Of a stretch of DNA of 64,000 nucleotides, positions 9,561 through 18,591 are shown in pieces (the first letter of the stretch is position 1; every line of letters begins with the position of its first letter). Source of the DNA: Bacteroidia bacterium. Its GTDB lineage: Bacteria > Bacteroidota > Bacteroidia > CAILMK01 > JBBDIG01. The stretch is from contig JBBDIG010000026.1 in the NCBI GenBank assembly GCA_040880525.1, positions 1 to 64,000 on the forward strand, written 5' to 3'. Below the pieces are notes generated by a model. The model worked only from the letters and a program-made list of their open reading frames with translations, had not been told where the DNA came from and did not search any database. Position numbers and translations under genes: made by a program.

Positions 9561-11348
9561 ATGAAGAATTTCAGGAATTTCTGCATCATTGCACATATTG
9601 ATCATGGTAAGAGCACATTAGCTGATCGCCTATTGGAATATACCAATACTGTAACTGACCGTGACCGGAAAGAACAGGTACTCGATGATATGGATCTGGA
9701 ACGCGAGCGGGGAATTACAATAAAAAGCCACGCCATCCAGATGTACTATGAATACAAGGGCGAATCATATACCTTAAATCTTATTGACACTCCCGGCCAT
9801 GTGGATTTTTCCTATGAAGTGTCGCGTGCTATTAAATCTTGTGAAGGTGCATTGCTGGTAGTAGATGCAGCGCAAGGAATTGAGGCACAAACTATCAGCA
9901 ATCTTTTTTTAGCTCTGGAACATAATCTGGAAATAATTCCTGTGCTCAATAAAATAGATTTGCCTGGAGCCATGATAGAGGAAGTAAAAGATCAGATCAT
10001 TGAACTCCTGGGATGTGCTGATGAAGACATTTTGCTTGCAAGCGCCAAAACAGGTGTTGGCGTTCATGATATTCTTAGTGGAATAGTTGAGCGCATTCCT
10101 GCACCAAAAGGGGATCCTGAAGCACCGCTACAGGCTCTGATCTTCGATTCGGTATACAATCCATTCAGGGGTGTTGTGGCTTATTACCGTGTGATGAACG
10201 GCAGGATCCGGCATAACGAAGCCGTGAAGTTTGTTCATACAGGCAAGGAATATCATGCTGACGAAATTGGCAATCTTGGCCTCAAACCTATGCCTCAAAA
10301 GATAATTGAAGCCGGAGATGTGGGATATATTATTTCAGGGATCAAAATTTCAAAGGAAGTAAAAGTAGGAGACACGATAACTTCTGTAAAGAATCCATGT
10401 AAGCAAGCCATCCAGGGCTATGAGAACGTGAAGCCAATGGTTTTTGCCGGCATTTATCCTGTAGAGTCGGAGGATTTTGAGGAGCTGCGGGGAAGCATGG
10501 AAAAGCTGCAATTGAATGACGCATCTCTTACGTGGGAACCTGAAACTTCTGTGGCGCTTGGCTTTGGTTTTCGGTGCGGGTTCCTGGGAATGCTGCACAT
10601 GGAAATTATACAGGAACGTCTGGAACGTGAGTTTGACATGAACGTCATTACCACCGTCCCCAACGTGAGCTATCATGTTTTCACTTCTGACGGCAAAATG
10701 CATGTAGTTACCAATCCATCTGATTTGCCCGACCCTGGCCGGATAGAACGGACGGAGGAGCCCTATATCGTCAGTTCCATCATTACCAAATCAGATTTTG
10801 TAGGGCCGGTGATGGGCCTCTGCCTCGAAAAAAGGGGCATTATCAAAAACCAGGTTTACCTTTCTTCTAAACGTGTAGAACTCTCTTTTGAATTGCCACT
10901 TGGGGAAATCGTGTTTGATTTTTATGATAAACTTAAAACCATTTCCCGGGGCTATGCTTCCTTCGATTATCATCCGCTTGGCTACCGCGAAAGCCATCTG
11001 GTGAAGCTGGATATTCGACTGAATGGCGAACCGGTGGATGCGCTCTCTGCAATTCTTCACCGCGATAAGTCTTATGAATGGGGCAAGAAAATCTGCGAAA
11101 AGCTCAGGGAACTTCTCCCGCGCCAGCAATTCGAGATTGCCATCCAGGCTTCTATCGGAACTAAGGTCATTGCCCGTGAAACCGTGCGTGCTTTGCGCAA
11201 GGACGTAACGGCCAAATGTTACGGGGGAGATATTTCCCGGAAACGCAAGCTGCTGGAAAAACAGAAGAAGGGTAAAAAGCGCATGAAGCAGGTTGGGAAT
11301 GTAGAAATTCCTCAAACTGCCTTTTTGGCTGTACTTAAAATTGATTAG
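9561..11348 (+). CDS. lepA: Elongation factor 4 (back-translocating GTPase LepA)
   Basis: This is a full-length (595-residue) LepA. The G1 motif AHIDHGKS lies at residues 11-18, DTPGH at 76-80 and an NKIDLPG G4 motif near residue 130. The C-terminal LepA-specific domain, rich in lysine near the end ([17 protein letters not shown]), is present. LepA binds ribosomes and promotes back-translocation or helps initiation and assembly under stress. The gene has its own promoter and is followed by a convergent minus-strand gene. Confidence 0.98.
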   Translation: MKNFRNFCIIAHIDHGKSTLADRLLEYTNTVTDRDRKEQVLDDMDLERERGITIKSHAIQMYYEYKGESYTLNLIDTPGHVDFSYEVSRAIKSCEGALLVVDAAQGIEAQTISNLFLALEHNLEIIPVLNKIDLPGAMIEEVKDQIIELLGCADEDILLASAKTGVGVHDILSGIVERIPAPKGDPEAPLQALIFDSVYNPFRGVVAYYRVMNGRIRHNEAVKFVHTGKEYHADEIGNLGLKPMPQKIIEAGDVGYIISGIKISKEVKVGDTITSVKNPCKQAIQGYENVKPMVFAGIYPVESEDFEELRGSMEKLQLNDASLTWEPETSVALGFGFRCGFLGMLHMEIIQERLEREFDMNVITTVPNVSYHVFTSDGKMHVVTNPSDLPDPGRIERTEEPYIVSSIITKSDFVGPVMGLCLEKRGIIKNQVYLSSKRVELSFELPLGEIVFDFYDKLKTISRGYASFDYHPLGYRESHLVKLDIRLNGEPVDALSAILHRDKSYEWGKKICEKLRELLPRQQFEIAIQASIGTKVIARETVRALRKDVTAKCYGGDISRKRKLLEKQKKGKKRMKQVGNVEIPQTAFLAVLKID

Positions 11349-11360
11349 CAAAAACAGACG

Positions 11361-11795
11361 TTAGCTGGAATGGTCCACAATGATCTTCCATGCTCCATTG
11401 ATTTTTTTCCAAATAAGACTGTAGTGGCCGCTGAGATTTCCATCCGGGCGCTCAATAGCCCATTTGCCTAAGACCAAAATATGGTGCGGGCCGATTCCTT
11501 CGACACTTAAGATTTCAAATGTGAGGTAGCCCATTGCGGCAGCATCGGGATAAGATCGCCTATAGTTGTTGAGCGTGGTTTCCCAGCCGAAAGTCAGGCC
11601 ACGGCTACCAATAAAACGAAGGGAATCACTTTGCCAGTAACCCTCCATATAGCACTCCAGATTGCCCTTATTCCAGCATTGCTCTTGTTGTTTCATGGTC
11701 TCAAGGATCTGGCTCCTATCCTCAGGCGTTAGTTCCTGGCCGGAAACCATAAGGGGTGGAATTAAAAACAATAGGAGTAAATAGAAATATTTCAT
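11361..11795 (-). CDS. Exported SnoaL/DUF4440-like protein
   Basis: The start was placed at the internal ATG at 11795 because it begins a good signal peptide (MKYFYLLLLFLIPPLMVSG); the longer frame starts with GTG inside the end of the upstream gene. The resulting 144-residue protein has an NTF2-like fold signature: a helical start (ILETMKQQEQCWNKGN), FIGSRGLTFGW in the middle, and a closing GHYSLIWKKINGAWKIIVDHSS. DUF4440 proteins often occur as small exported or periplasmic domains of unknown activity. It follows the YceI gene closely on the same strand, so the two are probably one transcript. No catalytic residues can be named. Confidence 0.75.
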   Translation of the reverse strand: MKYFYLLLLFLIPPLMVSGQELTPEDRSQILETMKQQEQCWNKGNLECYMEGYWQSDSLRFIGSRGLTFGWETTLNNYRRSYPDAAAMGYLTFEILSVEGIGPHHILVLGKWAIERPDGNLSGHYSLIWKKINGAWKIIVDHSS

Positions 11796-11824
11796 TTGAA
11801 TACGGTTACGCCTCTTCTTTCGCA

Positions 11825-12382
11825 CTAGCGGCTTCCATGAAGATCGAGAGCAAAATAAATATCTTCCTTTAGTTCCCAGCGTGCAGCACGGGCAGAGAAC
11901 TGGCCTGTCGCTGTAACCTGTTCGCCATCAATTTTTACCATCAGCGGGAAGGTTATGTCCTCATAGATTCCTTTAATGATTAGCCTGCCAGTGACTTCAA
12001 AAATGCTCCATCCTTCATCGTCTGGTTTCTGGCTCGCTTTAGTGAGCTTAAAGCTTATGTCCGGATGCAATTCCGCATTCAGGTTTTTCTCCGCCCGAAG
12101 GTCTTTGATTATCTTTTGTTGCTTTTTCTCTTTTTCAGGGATGACAACGGAAAGCTCATCCAGGTCCAGTTTAAGATCCAGGGCATTCAGCCGGCCATAG
12201 TCAATGTCAATGCTTCCTCGTGCCAGCCCGATTTTGCCTTCGTAGCCGTCTCCGATAATTTTCCAGGTTATCGTACTTTCCTGGGGTGAAAACTTAAACT
12301 GCCCGCTTTCCTGCTTTTTCAGGTGGAAACCAGAAAAGGGGATCACCATTACAAGTAATAATATTGTTTTATAAGTGCTCAT
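11825..12382 (-). CDS. YceI-family exported protein
   Basis: The 185-residue product has a short N-terminal hydrophobic signal (residues about 5-18) followed by a YceI-like beta-sandwich: TITWKIIGDGYEGKIGLARGSIDIDYGRL, a KxLRAEKNLNAELHPDISFKL-type stretch, and a final TGQFSARAARWELKEDIYFALDL segment. YceI proteins bind isoprenoid or lipid ligands in the periplasm, but the ligand here cannot be told from sequence. It sits 29 nt upstream of the SnoaL-like gene on the same strand and probably shares its promoter. Confidence 0.8.
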   Translation of the reverse strand: MSTYKTILLLVMVIPFSGFHLKKQESGQFKFSPQESTITWKIIGDGYEGKIGLARGSIDIDYGRLNALDLKLDLDELSVVIPEKEKKQQKIIKDLRAEKNLNAELHPDISFKLTKASQKPDDEGWSIFEVTGRLIIKGIYEDITFPLMVKIDGEQVTATGQFSARAARWELKEDIYFALDLHGSR

Positions 12383-12559
12383 AAATTCAGTTTTACATTA
12401 TTGCTTGTCAATATTCTTACTTTATGATGGATTTACAAATAGAAAATTTCAATTAAAAATTCAGATACACGGATCAATTTATTTATTTAATATTATCTGA
12501 ATTAGGATGATGCTTTTTCAATTGAAATCCGCCTGTACCGAGCAATGGAGGCTGAAAAG

Positions 12560-13066
12560 CTATCGCAGCCGTTCGGAAGACCTGACCAAATTTTCATCAG
12601 CCGTAATGGCGCGAGTAGCCAGGAAGAAGAAAGCAATGCTCGCAATGGGCAGGAAGGCCGCCACATCATACATGCTTTCATAGTCAGTGTTCTGAAAATA
12701 CGCTTTGCCTTCATCAATATAGAAGAATATAATCACAAGTACCCCCGTAAGGAGCAGCATGCAAAGACGGGAGATGGTGTTCTGAAGTTTGCGGTTCTTG
12801 TAAAGAAAAATTGCAATGAATCCGAGGATGGTGGTGAGACCACATAAAAGCGCAATCCAGAATGTGTTTTGAACAACCATATCAGCCTCGGCTTCGGTAT
12901 TGCCGGTGGTTTCCATCACCATTTCAGAGGCGTCCAGAATCACAACCTGTTCTATGCCCTGGTTTGCGTCAGGAGCTACCTCGCCACTCCAGATGTCAAA
13001 TGCCAGGACAGATGCGGCAAGCACTGCGGCAATAAGAAGGTAAAGACTTTGGATTCGCTGGATCAT
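12560..13066 (-). CDS. DUF4293 integral membrane protein
   Basis: The chosen start at 13066 gives MIQRIQSLYLLIAAVL, the typical opening of DUF4293 proteins; the longer frame adds 21 residues that look non-coding. The 168-residue protein has four hydrophobic segments (about residues 5-25, 60-85, 95-112 and 130-150) and ends with the family's charged tail (TADENLVRSSERLR). This family is Bacteroidota-specific as far as I know and its function is unknown. It is transcribed away from the thiolase gene at 13199. Confidence 0.8.
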   Translation of the reverse strand: MIQRIQSLYLLIAAVLAASVLAFDIWSGEVAPDANQGIEQVVILDASEMVMETTGNTEAEADMVVQNTFWIALLCGLTTILGFIAIFLYKNRKLQNTISRLCMLLLTGVLVIIFFYIDEGKAYFQNTDYESMYDVAAFLPIASIAFFFLATRAITADENLVRSSERLR

Positions 13067-13171
13067 TGTTTCAGGATTTTTTGCCGCGAAATTACACCAA
13101 CCTGTTACATCGCCAAGAACTTTACGCAATCAGCCATGAGCAGCATTTCCGGTCAGTGCTCAGAAATCCGG

Positions 13172-13179
13172 TAACTTTG
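13172..13179 (+). promoter_or_regulatory. -7 box (TAACTTTG) of the thiolase gene
   Basis: TAACTTTG matches TAnnTTTG and lies 19 nt before the ATG at 13199. No clear -33 TTTG is visible at the proper distance. Confidence 0.5.
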
Positions 13180-13198
13180 CCATCCAAAAAAAACCGTA

Positions 13199-14398
13199 AT
13201 GAAAACCGCTTATATAGTTGATGCCGTCCGAACGCCAATAGGCAAATATGGAGGCGCACTTAGTTCTGTAAGGCCTGATGATCTGGCCGCGCTGGTCATT
13301 AAAATGTTGATACAAAGGAATCCTCGTTTAGATGTAAATGAAATTGAGGATGTAGTTTTTGGAGCGGCAAATCAGGCAGGCGAGGATAACCGGAATGTAG
13401 CGCGGATGGCACTGCTTCTTGCAGGCCTTCCGGTTGAAGTGGGAGGCATTACCGTAAACCGCCTTTGTGCGTCCGGCCTGCAGTCTATAATGGATGCCTC
13501 ACGTGCGCTGATGTGCGGAGATGGCAATGTTTACCTGGCAGGTGGTGTGGAAAGCATGAGCCGCGCCCCTTACGTTATGGCCAAACCGGAAGCTGCGTTT
13601 GATCGCAATCCCAGGATATATGATACATCCATTGGCTGGCGGTTCACGAATAAGACCCTGGCTTCAATGTATTTTCCTTATGCGATGGGCGAAACGGCTG
13701 AGAAAGTGGCCAGCCAATGGAATATAACCCGCGAAGCGCAGGATGAATTTGCACACCGGACCCAGGAGAAGTATCAACAGGCGCATGAAAAACACAGGTT
13801 TAAGGAGGAAATGATAAAAGTGGAGATTCCACAGCGCAAAGGCGAATCCATCATGGTGGAAAAAGACGAGCATCCACGCCTTTCCTCTGTTGAAAAACTG
13901 GCGAGCCTGAAACCTGCTTTTGTAAAAGACGGAACAGTGACTGCGGGAAATTCCTCCGGGATAAATGATGGCGCGGCAGTTACCCTGATCGTTAATGATG
14001 ATGTACTGAAAAAATACAACCTGAAGCCAATGGCGCGCGTAGTGAGCATGGCAGTGGCCGGAACTCCGCCCCATATCATGGGCATTGGTCCTGTCCCCGC
14101 TACCCAAAAAGCGCTGAAACGGGCGGGCCTCAAGGTTCAGGATCTTGACCTGATAGAACTGAATGAAGCATTTGCTGCTCAGTCGCTGGCGTGTATTCGC
14201 GATCTCGAACTGGATCCTGATAAGGTGAATGTAAACGGAGGAGCCATTGCATTGGGCCATCCCCTTGGCTGTAGCGGGACACGCATTTCCACTACGCTGC
14301 TTTTCGAAATGCAAAAACGACAAAACGCCAGGTACGGCCTTGCCACCATGTGCGTAGGCGTGGGTCAGGGCGCAGCTGTGATTTATGAAAAGCTATAA
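13199..14398 (+). CDS. paaJ: Thiolase, 3-oxoadipyl-CoA/3-oxo-5,6-dehydrosuberyl-CoA type
   Basis: This 399-residue thiolase has the nucleophile Cys90 ([10 protein letters not shown]), His354 ([14 protein letters not shown]) and Cys385 (MCVGVGQG), so the catalytic set is complete. The stretch [18 protein letters not shown] and the MGETAEKVA motif resemble PcaF/PaaJ thiolases more than acetoacetyl-CoA thiolases. PaaJ performs the two thiolytic steps of phenylacetate degradation, giving acetyl-CoA and 3-oxoadipyl-CoA and then succinyl-CoA. The presence of paaABC and paaE in the same window supports that role, but a general fatty-acid or PcaF role cannot be excluded. The gene has its own promoter and is followed by truA after 53 nt. 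Confidence 0.82.
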   Translation: MKTAYIVDAVRTPIGKYGGALSSVRPDDLAALVIKMLIQRNPRLDVNEIEDVVFGAANQAGEDNRNVARMALLLAGLPVEVGGITVNRLCASGLQSIMDASRALMCGDGNVYLAGGVESMSRAPYVMAKPEAAFDRNPRIYDTSIGWRFTNKTLASMYFPYAMGETAEKVASQWNITREAQDEFAHRTQEKYQQAHEKHRFKEEMIKVEIPQRKGESIMVEKDEHPRLSSVEKLASLKPAFVKDGTVTAGNSSGINDGAAVTLIVNDDVLKKYNLKPMARVVSMAVAGTPPHIMGIGPVPATQKALKRAGLKVQDLDLIELNEAFAAQSLACIRDLELDPDKVNVNGGAIALGHPLGCSGTRISTTLLFEMQKRQNARYGLATMCVGVGQGAAVIYEKL

Positions 14399-14451
14399 AA
14401 GCTGATCCCTTTTGTGTCTATCAAAGCCTCATTTTTCCGTGGAATTTCTCT

Positions 14452-15210
14452 ATGCGCTACTTTCTTGAAATAGCTTACAACGGCAGTGGTTTTCATGGAT
14501 GGCAGCGGCAGAAGAACGCAATGACGGTGCAGGAGGTCATGGAAAAGGCGATCAGCACCAAGCTCCGTGAAGTTATCGTCTGTAACGGCTGCGGACGAAC
14601 CGATACAGGTGTTCATGCCAGGCAGTTCTTTCTGCATTTTGAAACAGGACAATCCCTTGAAGCCGGCTTTCCCACTATGCTGAATTTTCTCCTGCCCAGA
14701 ACCATCCTTGCAAAGCGGCTATATCAGGTGGAAGACAACGTTCATGCACGATATTCCGCAATTAGCCGCACGTATCAGTATAAGGTTGTTACTGTAAAAA
14801 ATCCGTTTCTGCTCAATCTGGCTACTTTTTATTACTACCCTTTGCATCTTGAAAAACTAAATGCTGCGGCCCGGTTGCTCCTTGAGTACAACGACTTCAA
14901 AGCGTTCAGCAAAACGGGAGGAAATTCAAAGACAACGATATGCGAGATAACAGAAGCTCACTGGACGTATTCGGAAGGTGTGTACGTATTCACTATTTCA
15001 GCTAATCGTTTTCTGCGCAGCATGGTGCGTATACTGACGGGAACGATGCTGGAAACCGGGGCAGATAAAATGCCTCTGGAACGTTTCCACGATATACTAA
15101 AAAGCAAAGACAGGCACCTTAGCAAAAGAGCCTTAGAGCCGGACGGCCTCTATCTTTCCCGTGTGGATTATCCTGAGGGAATATTCCAAACAGTGAAACC
15201 GCAACCTTGA
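14452..15210 (+). CDS. truA: tRNA pseudouridine(38-40) synthase TruA
   Basis: The 252-residue protein shows the TruA start (FLEIAYNGSGFHGWQRQ), the catalytic aspartate Asp51 in CGRTDTGVHA, and the FLRSMVRILTGTMLE segment near residue 190. TruA converts uridines 38-40 of the tRNA anticodon arm to pseudouridine. The length is normal. The gene follows the thiolase on the same strand and ends 4 nt from a convergent gene, with no obvious terminator between them. Confidence 0.97.
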   Translation: MRYFLEIAYNGSGFHGWQRQKNAMTVQEVMEKAISTKLREVIVCNGCGRTDTGVHARQFFLHFETGQSLEAGFPTMLNFLLPRTILAKRLYQVEDNVHARYSAISRTYQYKVVTVKNPFLLNLATFYYYPLHLEKLNAAARLLLEYNDFKAFSKTGGNSKTTICEITEAHWTYSEGVYVFTISANRFLRSMVRILTGTMLETGADKMPLERFHDILKSKDRHLSKRALEPDGLYLSRVDYPEGIFQTVKPQP

Positions 15211-15214
15211 ATGC

Positions 15215-15931
15215 TCAGGCCGCAATGGTGATGTGCCTTGCCAGCATCCGCTTGGCGATGGGCAGGTAAGTTTCCTCCATCGGCAACTCGAATTCAGACT
15301 CGAAGAGATAAGTGGCAGGCGGCTGTTCCAGGGCAAATTCCTTTATCACGCTCTCCTTAACTTTAAGGCCGGGTGCATAGGAAGTGCTTTCATACGCACG
15401 CAGAAATTGTGTGGCAATCGTCCGGTAATTTTCACCGAAGCTTTCAAACAGCCCAACCTTGTAGCGGTACACCCGCATCGTGCTGTCTTTCCCCCAACGG
15501 AAGAGCAGCAGCCCGTATTCCAGATCAAGCGGCACGAGACCCACCGTAGAGAACGCAATGTGTTTCTCAATAAATTCATAGATCTCTTTACCCTCTTCCA
15601 GGCAGCTTTTGATCTTCCCTCTGGAAAAATCCACGATCGCCTCCAGTTCATCCATTAAGTCATCATCATTGATCACTTTCTTATAGATGAGCCTGAACTG
15701 CTTTGAATCAAATTTCTCCAGGTCAGTCGGAAACTGATCCTGAAGTTCCCGCTTTTCTTCCAGGAACTTGTTTAGATTGGCATATTGCTGCACAAGCAGT
15801 GCTAAGTGCGGGTATAATTTGGTAAGCGAAAAATTCCTGTCCACTTCCTGTAAATAGGCCAGAAGAATATATTTCTTATACTCAAAATCTACTCTTCCCT
15901 CAAAAAACCAGTTTTCTGATAGCGTTTTCAT
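15215..15931 (-). CDS. Conserved-looking hypothetical cytoplasmic protein
   Basis: The 238-residue product has no signal peptide or membrane segment. It is rich in charged and aromatic residues and mostly helical in appearance, with a first half full of LLVQQYANLNKFLEEKREL-type helices and a second half with mixed strands. I do not recognise the family. The codon use and intact length argue for a real gene. It converges on truA with a 4-nt gap. It could belong to one of the uncharacterised protein families restricted to Bacteroidota. Confidence 0.65.
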   Translation of the reverse strand: MKTLSENWFFEGRVDFEYKKYILLAYLQEVDRNFSLTKLYPHLALLVQQYANLNKFLEEKRELQDQFPTDLEKFDSKQFRLIYKKVINDDDLMDELEAIVDFSRGKIKSCLEEGKEIYEFIEKHIAFSTVGLVPLDLEYGLLLFRWGKDSTMRVYRYKVGLFESFGENYRTIATQFLRAYESTSYAPGLKVKESVIKEFALEQPPATYLFESEFELPMEETYLPIAKRMLARHITIAA

Positions 15932-16310
15932 CTGATATTCCCTTTTAGTTTTTAATAGTAATTAACAAATAAATCCATGAATTTGCTGTCCCAATTTAAC
16001 GTATAAGTTTTCTATGTTCTTATTTTTCTATGTTTACCAATATGGGTCAATCAATTCTTCACAGGTGTAACGTGCTATTCGAGAGCAGCTTGAAAGATAT
16101 GATTATTCATTTAAAATCAAAAAAGTTTGGTATAGTCAAATTGTAAGCAATTCATGTGGTGATCCAATAATTGCCTGAAAAATGAATAAATTTCCGACCT
16201 TGATTGCAGCCCTTGCAATGGATTTGTTCAGGTTCAGTACCAGCCTGTACGCATAGTTGATCTTGCAGATCGCATTTCCACGGCAAATCATGCAGCTACA
16301 AGCTATCAGT
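15932..16310. other. Intergenic region upstream of kdsD
   Basis: About 380 nt of AT-rich sequence between divergent genes. A longer in-frame start for the isomerase (16257) falls here but is disfavoured by the promoter element at 16311. No RNA structure or repeat was recognised. Confidence 0.5.
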
Positions 16311-16318
16311 TATATTTG
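16311..16318 (+). promoter_or_regulatory. -7 box (TATATTTG) of kdsD
   Basis: TATATTTG fits TAnnTTTG and lies 25 nt before the ATG at 16344. It falls inside the upstream extension of the open frame, which supports the shorter start. Confidence 0.55.
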
Positions 16319-16343
16319 CCCAAAAATCCATTTTCCGGTTTTA

Positions 16344-17309
16344 ATGAAGTCATACGAAGAAATTTCCCGGATCGCAACAGGTGTTCTTGATAATGAGGCG
16401 CAGGCAATTCTGAACCTACGCAAGGCTATCAATCAGGACTTTTACCGCGCGCTGGGATTTATTTACAATTCCAAAGGCCGTGTCATTATTTCTGGTATTG
16501 GAAAGAGTGCATTGATTGCTCAAAAGATTGTGGCTACCCTCAACAGCACTGGCACACCATCAGTATTTATGCATGCGGCTGATGCAGTGCATGGCGATCT
16601 TGGCATCGTACAGCAGGATGATGTCGTGATTATTATCAGCAAAAGCGGTAACACGGCAGAGATAAAAGTGCTGGTGCCTTTGCTGAAGATAGGGGGAAAT
16701 CACCTTATAGCAATGGTTGGCGCCCCGGATTCTTACCTGGCTCAGCAGGCTGATTGCATTCTGGATACGACAATAGAAGTGGAGGCATGTCCTCATAACC
16801 TTGCTCCCACTACCAGCACTGCAGCTCAAATGGCGATGGGTGATGCACTCGCGGTTTGCCTACTCAGCATCCGTGACTTTGGAAGCCGGGACTTTGCCCG
16901 CTTCCACCCGGGAGGAGCGCTCGGCAAGCGTCTTTACCTGCGCGTAGAAGATATAACCGATCAGAACTTGAAACCGGAAATCGAAGCCAACGCCCGCCTG
17001 CAGGAGATCATCCTCGAAATAACCTCAAAACGACAGGGGGCCGTGGCCGTAATGGAAGATGGAAAACTTCAGGGAATGATAACGGATGGCGACTTACGCA
17101 GAATGCTGGAGAAAAATGCCGATCTTACGAAGGTAACAGCCAGGGATATCATGTCGCCTCATCCCCACACCATTGAGCATGATGCACTCGCAGTGAGGGC
17201 ACTCAGGATTATCCGCGAAAACAAAGTTCAGCAATTGATTGTGATGAAGCATAACCGGTATATTGGGATGGTTCATTTTCATGACCTGAACCGCGAAGGA
17301 CTTATTTGA
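16344..17309 (+). CDS. kdsD: KpsF/GutQ-type sugar isomerase (D-arabinose 5-phosphate isomerase)
   Basis: Starting at 16344 gives MKSYEEIS and 321 residues, the usual length of KdsD/KpsF; the longer frame from 16257 adds 29 residues that overlap the promoter. An SIS sugar-phosphate domain comes first (GIGKSALIAQK, then SKSGNTAEIKVL) and two CBS domains follow (GMITDGDLRRML and NKVQQLIVMKHNRYIGMVHF). The enzyme converts ribulose 5-phosphate to arabinose 5-phosphate, the precursor of Kdo in lipopolysaccharide. No kdsA, kdsB or kdsC gene is adjacent, although such genes often lie next to this one. A mannose-1-phosphate guanylyltransferase follows 72 nt downstream. Confidence 0.92.
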   Translation: MKSYEEISRIATGVLDNEAQAILNLRKAINQDFYRALGFIYNSKGRVIISGIGKSALIAQKIVATLNSTGTPSVFMHAADAVHGDLGIVQQDDVVIIISKSGNTAEIKVLVPLLKIGGNHLIAMVGAPDSYLAQQADCILDTTIEVEACPHNLAPTTSTAAQMAMGDALAVCLLSIRDFGSRDFARFHPGGALGKRLYLRVEDITDQNLKPEIEANARLQEIILEITSKRQGAVAVMEDGKLQGMITDGDLRRMLEKNADLTKVTARDIMSPHPHTIEHDALAVRALRIIRENKVQQLIVMKHNRYIGMVHFHDLNREGLI

Positions 17310-17381
17310 ACAAATTAAAATACCGCAGATATGAATTGACAGCTACCTATTTAAAAACACAGCTAACTCAATTAAAACAAA

Positions 17382-18470
17382 GTGAAATTGAATAAAAATT
17401 ACTTTGCGGTGATCATGGCAGGAGGGATTGGCAGCCGATTCTGGCCCATGAGCACGCAGGAACATCCTAAACAGTTCCACGACCTGCTGGGCAGCGGGAG
17501 CACACTTCTCCAAAAGACCTTTCAGCGATTCAGCAGCATTTGCCCGACTGAAAATATTTACATCGTTACCAATGAGCGCTATCGTGAAGTTGTTAAGCGC
17601 CAGTTGCCTGAAATCGGTCACACCCAGATTTTGGGAGAACCCATGGCGCGAAATACGGCCCCATGCCTCGCTTTTGCGCTGCAACACATTAAGCTGAAGA
17701 ATCCTGATGCTTCTATGGTGGTGGCTCCCTCTGATCATCTTATTATGGATGAAACAAAGTTTGAAACCTCAATTCATAAAGCCTTACAATTTGCAGCGAA
17801 TAATGACGTGTTGATAACGCTGGGCATCCAGCCCACCCGCCCGGATACGGGATACGGCTACATCCAGTTTCATGATGACCGGAATAAAGAGGGTTTTTTT
17901 AAAGTAAAAACCTTTACAGAAAAGCCCAACCGCGAAATGGCTGAATACTTCCTGCAAACCGGGGAGTTTTTATGGAATGCCGGGATTTTTATCTGGAGTG
18001 CCCGTTCCATCGAAAATGCCTTTAATAAACACCTCCCGCAGCTTCAGGAGGCATTTAACAAAGGCAGCAAATTATATGGTACAGAAGGGGAAAAGGCTTT
18101 CGTGGCCAAAACCTACGAAACCAGCAACATTGTGAGCATTGACTACGGCATTATGGAAAAGGCTGACAACGTATACGTGATGCCGGCAACATTTGAATGG
18201 AGCGATGTAGGAACATGGGATGCTGTATACACGCTGATGAAAAAGGACAGCCAGCAAAATGTGGTTAAAGGAGATCATGTTTATTTGCGCAACAGTTCCG
18301 GAAGCCTCGTTATGGTGCCGGACGGCAAGCTGGTAGCCCTCAACGGAGTAGAGAATCTGATCGTGGTGGAGCACGATAATTTGCTGCTCATCACAGAGCG
18401 CAGTCGTGAACAGGAAATCCGCCACATCGTCAATGAGCTTAAGCTTAAGTACAATGGTAAATTCACTTAA
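17382..18470 (+). CDS. manC: Mannose-1-phosphate guanylyltransferase
   Basis: The 362-residue protein starts with GTG. It has the nucleotidyltransferase signature AGGIGSRFWPMS (residues 13-24), VAPSDHLI in the middle and FTEKP near residue 185, and it ends shortly after the left-handed helix region. It lacks the C-terminal phosphomannose isomerase domain, so it is the single-function type. It makes GDP-mannose for surface polysaccharides and O-glycans. It follows kdsD on the same strand, and both feed surface glycan synthesis, together with the polysaccharide genes near 60-63 kb. Confidence 0.95.
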   Translation: MKLNKNYFAVIMAGGIGSRFWPMSTQEHPKQFHDLLGSGSTLLQKTFQRFSSICPTENIYIVTNERYREVVKRQLPEIGHTQILGEPMARNTAPCLAFALQHIKLKNPDASMVVAPSDHLIMDETKFETSIHKALQFAANNDVLITLGIQPTRPDTGYGYIQFHDDRNKEGFFKVKTFTEKPNREMAEYFLQTGEFLWNAGIFIWSARSIENAFNKHLPQLQEAFNKGSKLYGTEGEKAFVAKTYETSNIVSIDYGIMEKADNVYVMPATFEWSDVGTWDAVYTLMKKDSQQNVVKGDHVYLRNSSGSLVMVPDGKLVALNGVENLIVVEHDNLLLITERSREQEIRHIVNELKLKYNGKFT

Positions 18471-18591
18471 AGCTTCTCAATATTATAGTAATTGGTAGCT
18501 AAGCTGGTATTATGACTGGTTTGCTGTTTTCTTACCCGACACCGATCACTTTTTCAAAAATTTAGTTTTAACCCGACATTAATTTTCAAAA

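Noticed and set aside
10791-11351. 186-codon frame antisense to lepA, and a similar 219-codon frame antisense to the thiolase (13664-14323)
   Set aside because: Both lie fully inside confidently identified genes in another frame. Their translations show no domain, so they are shadows of codon bias.
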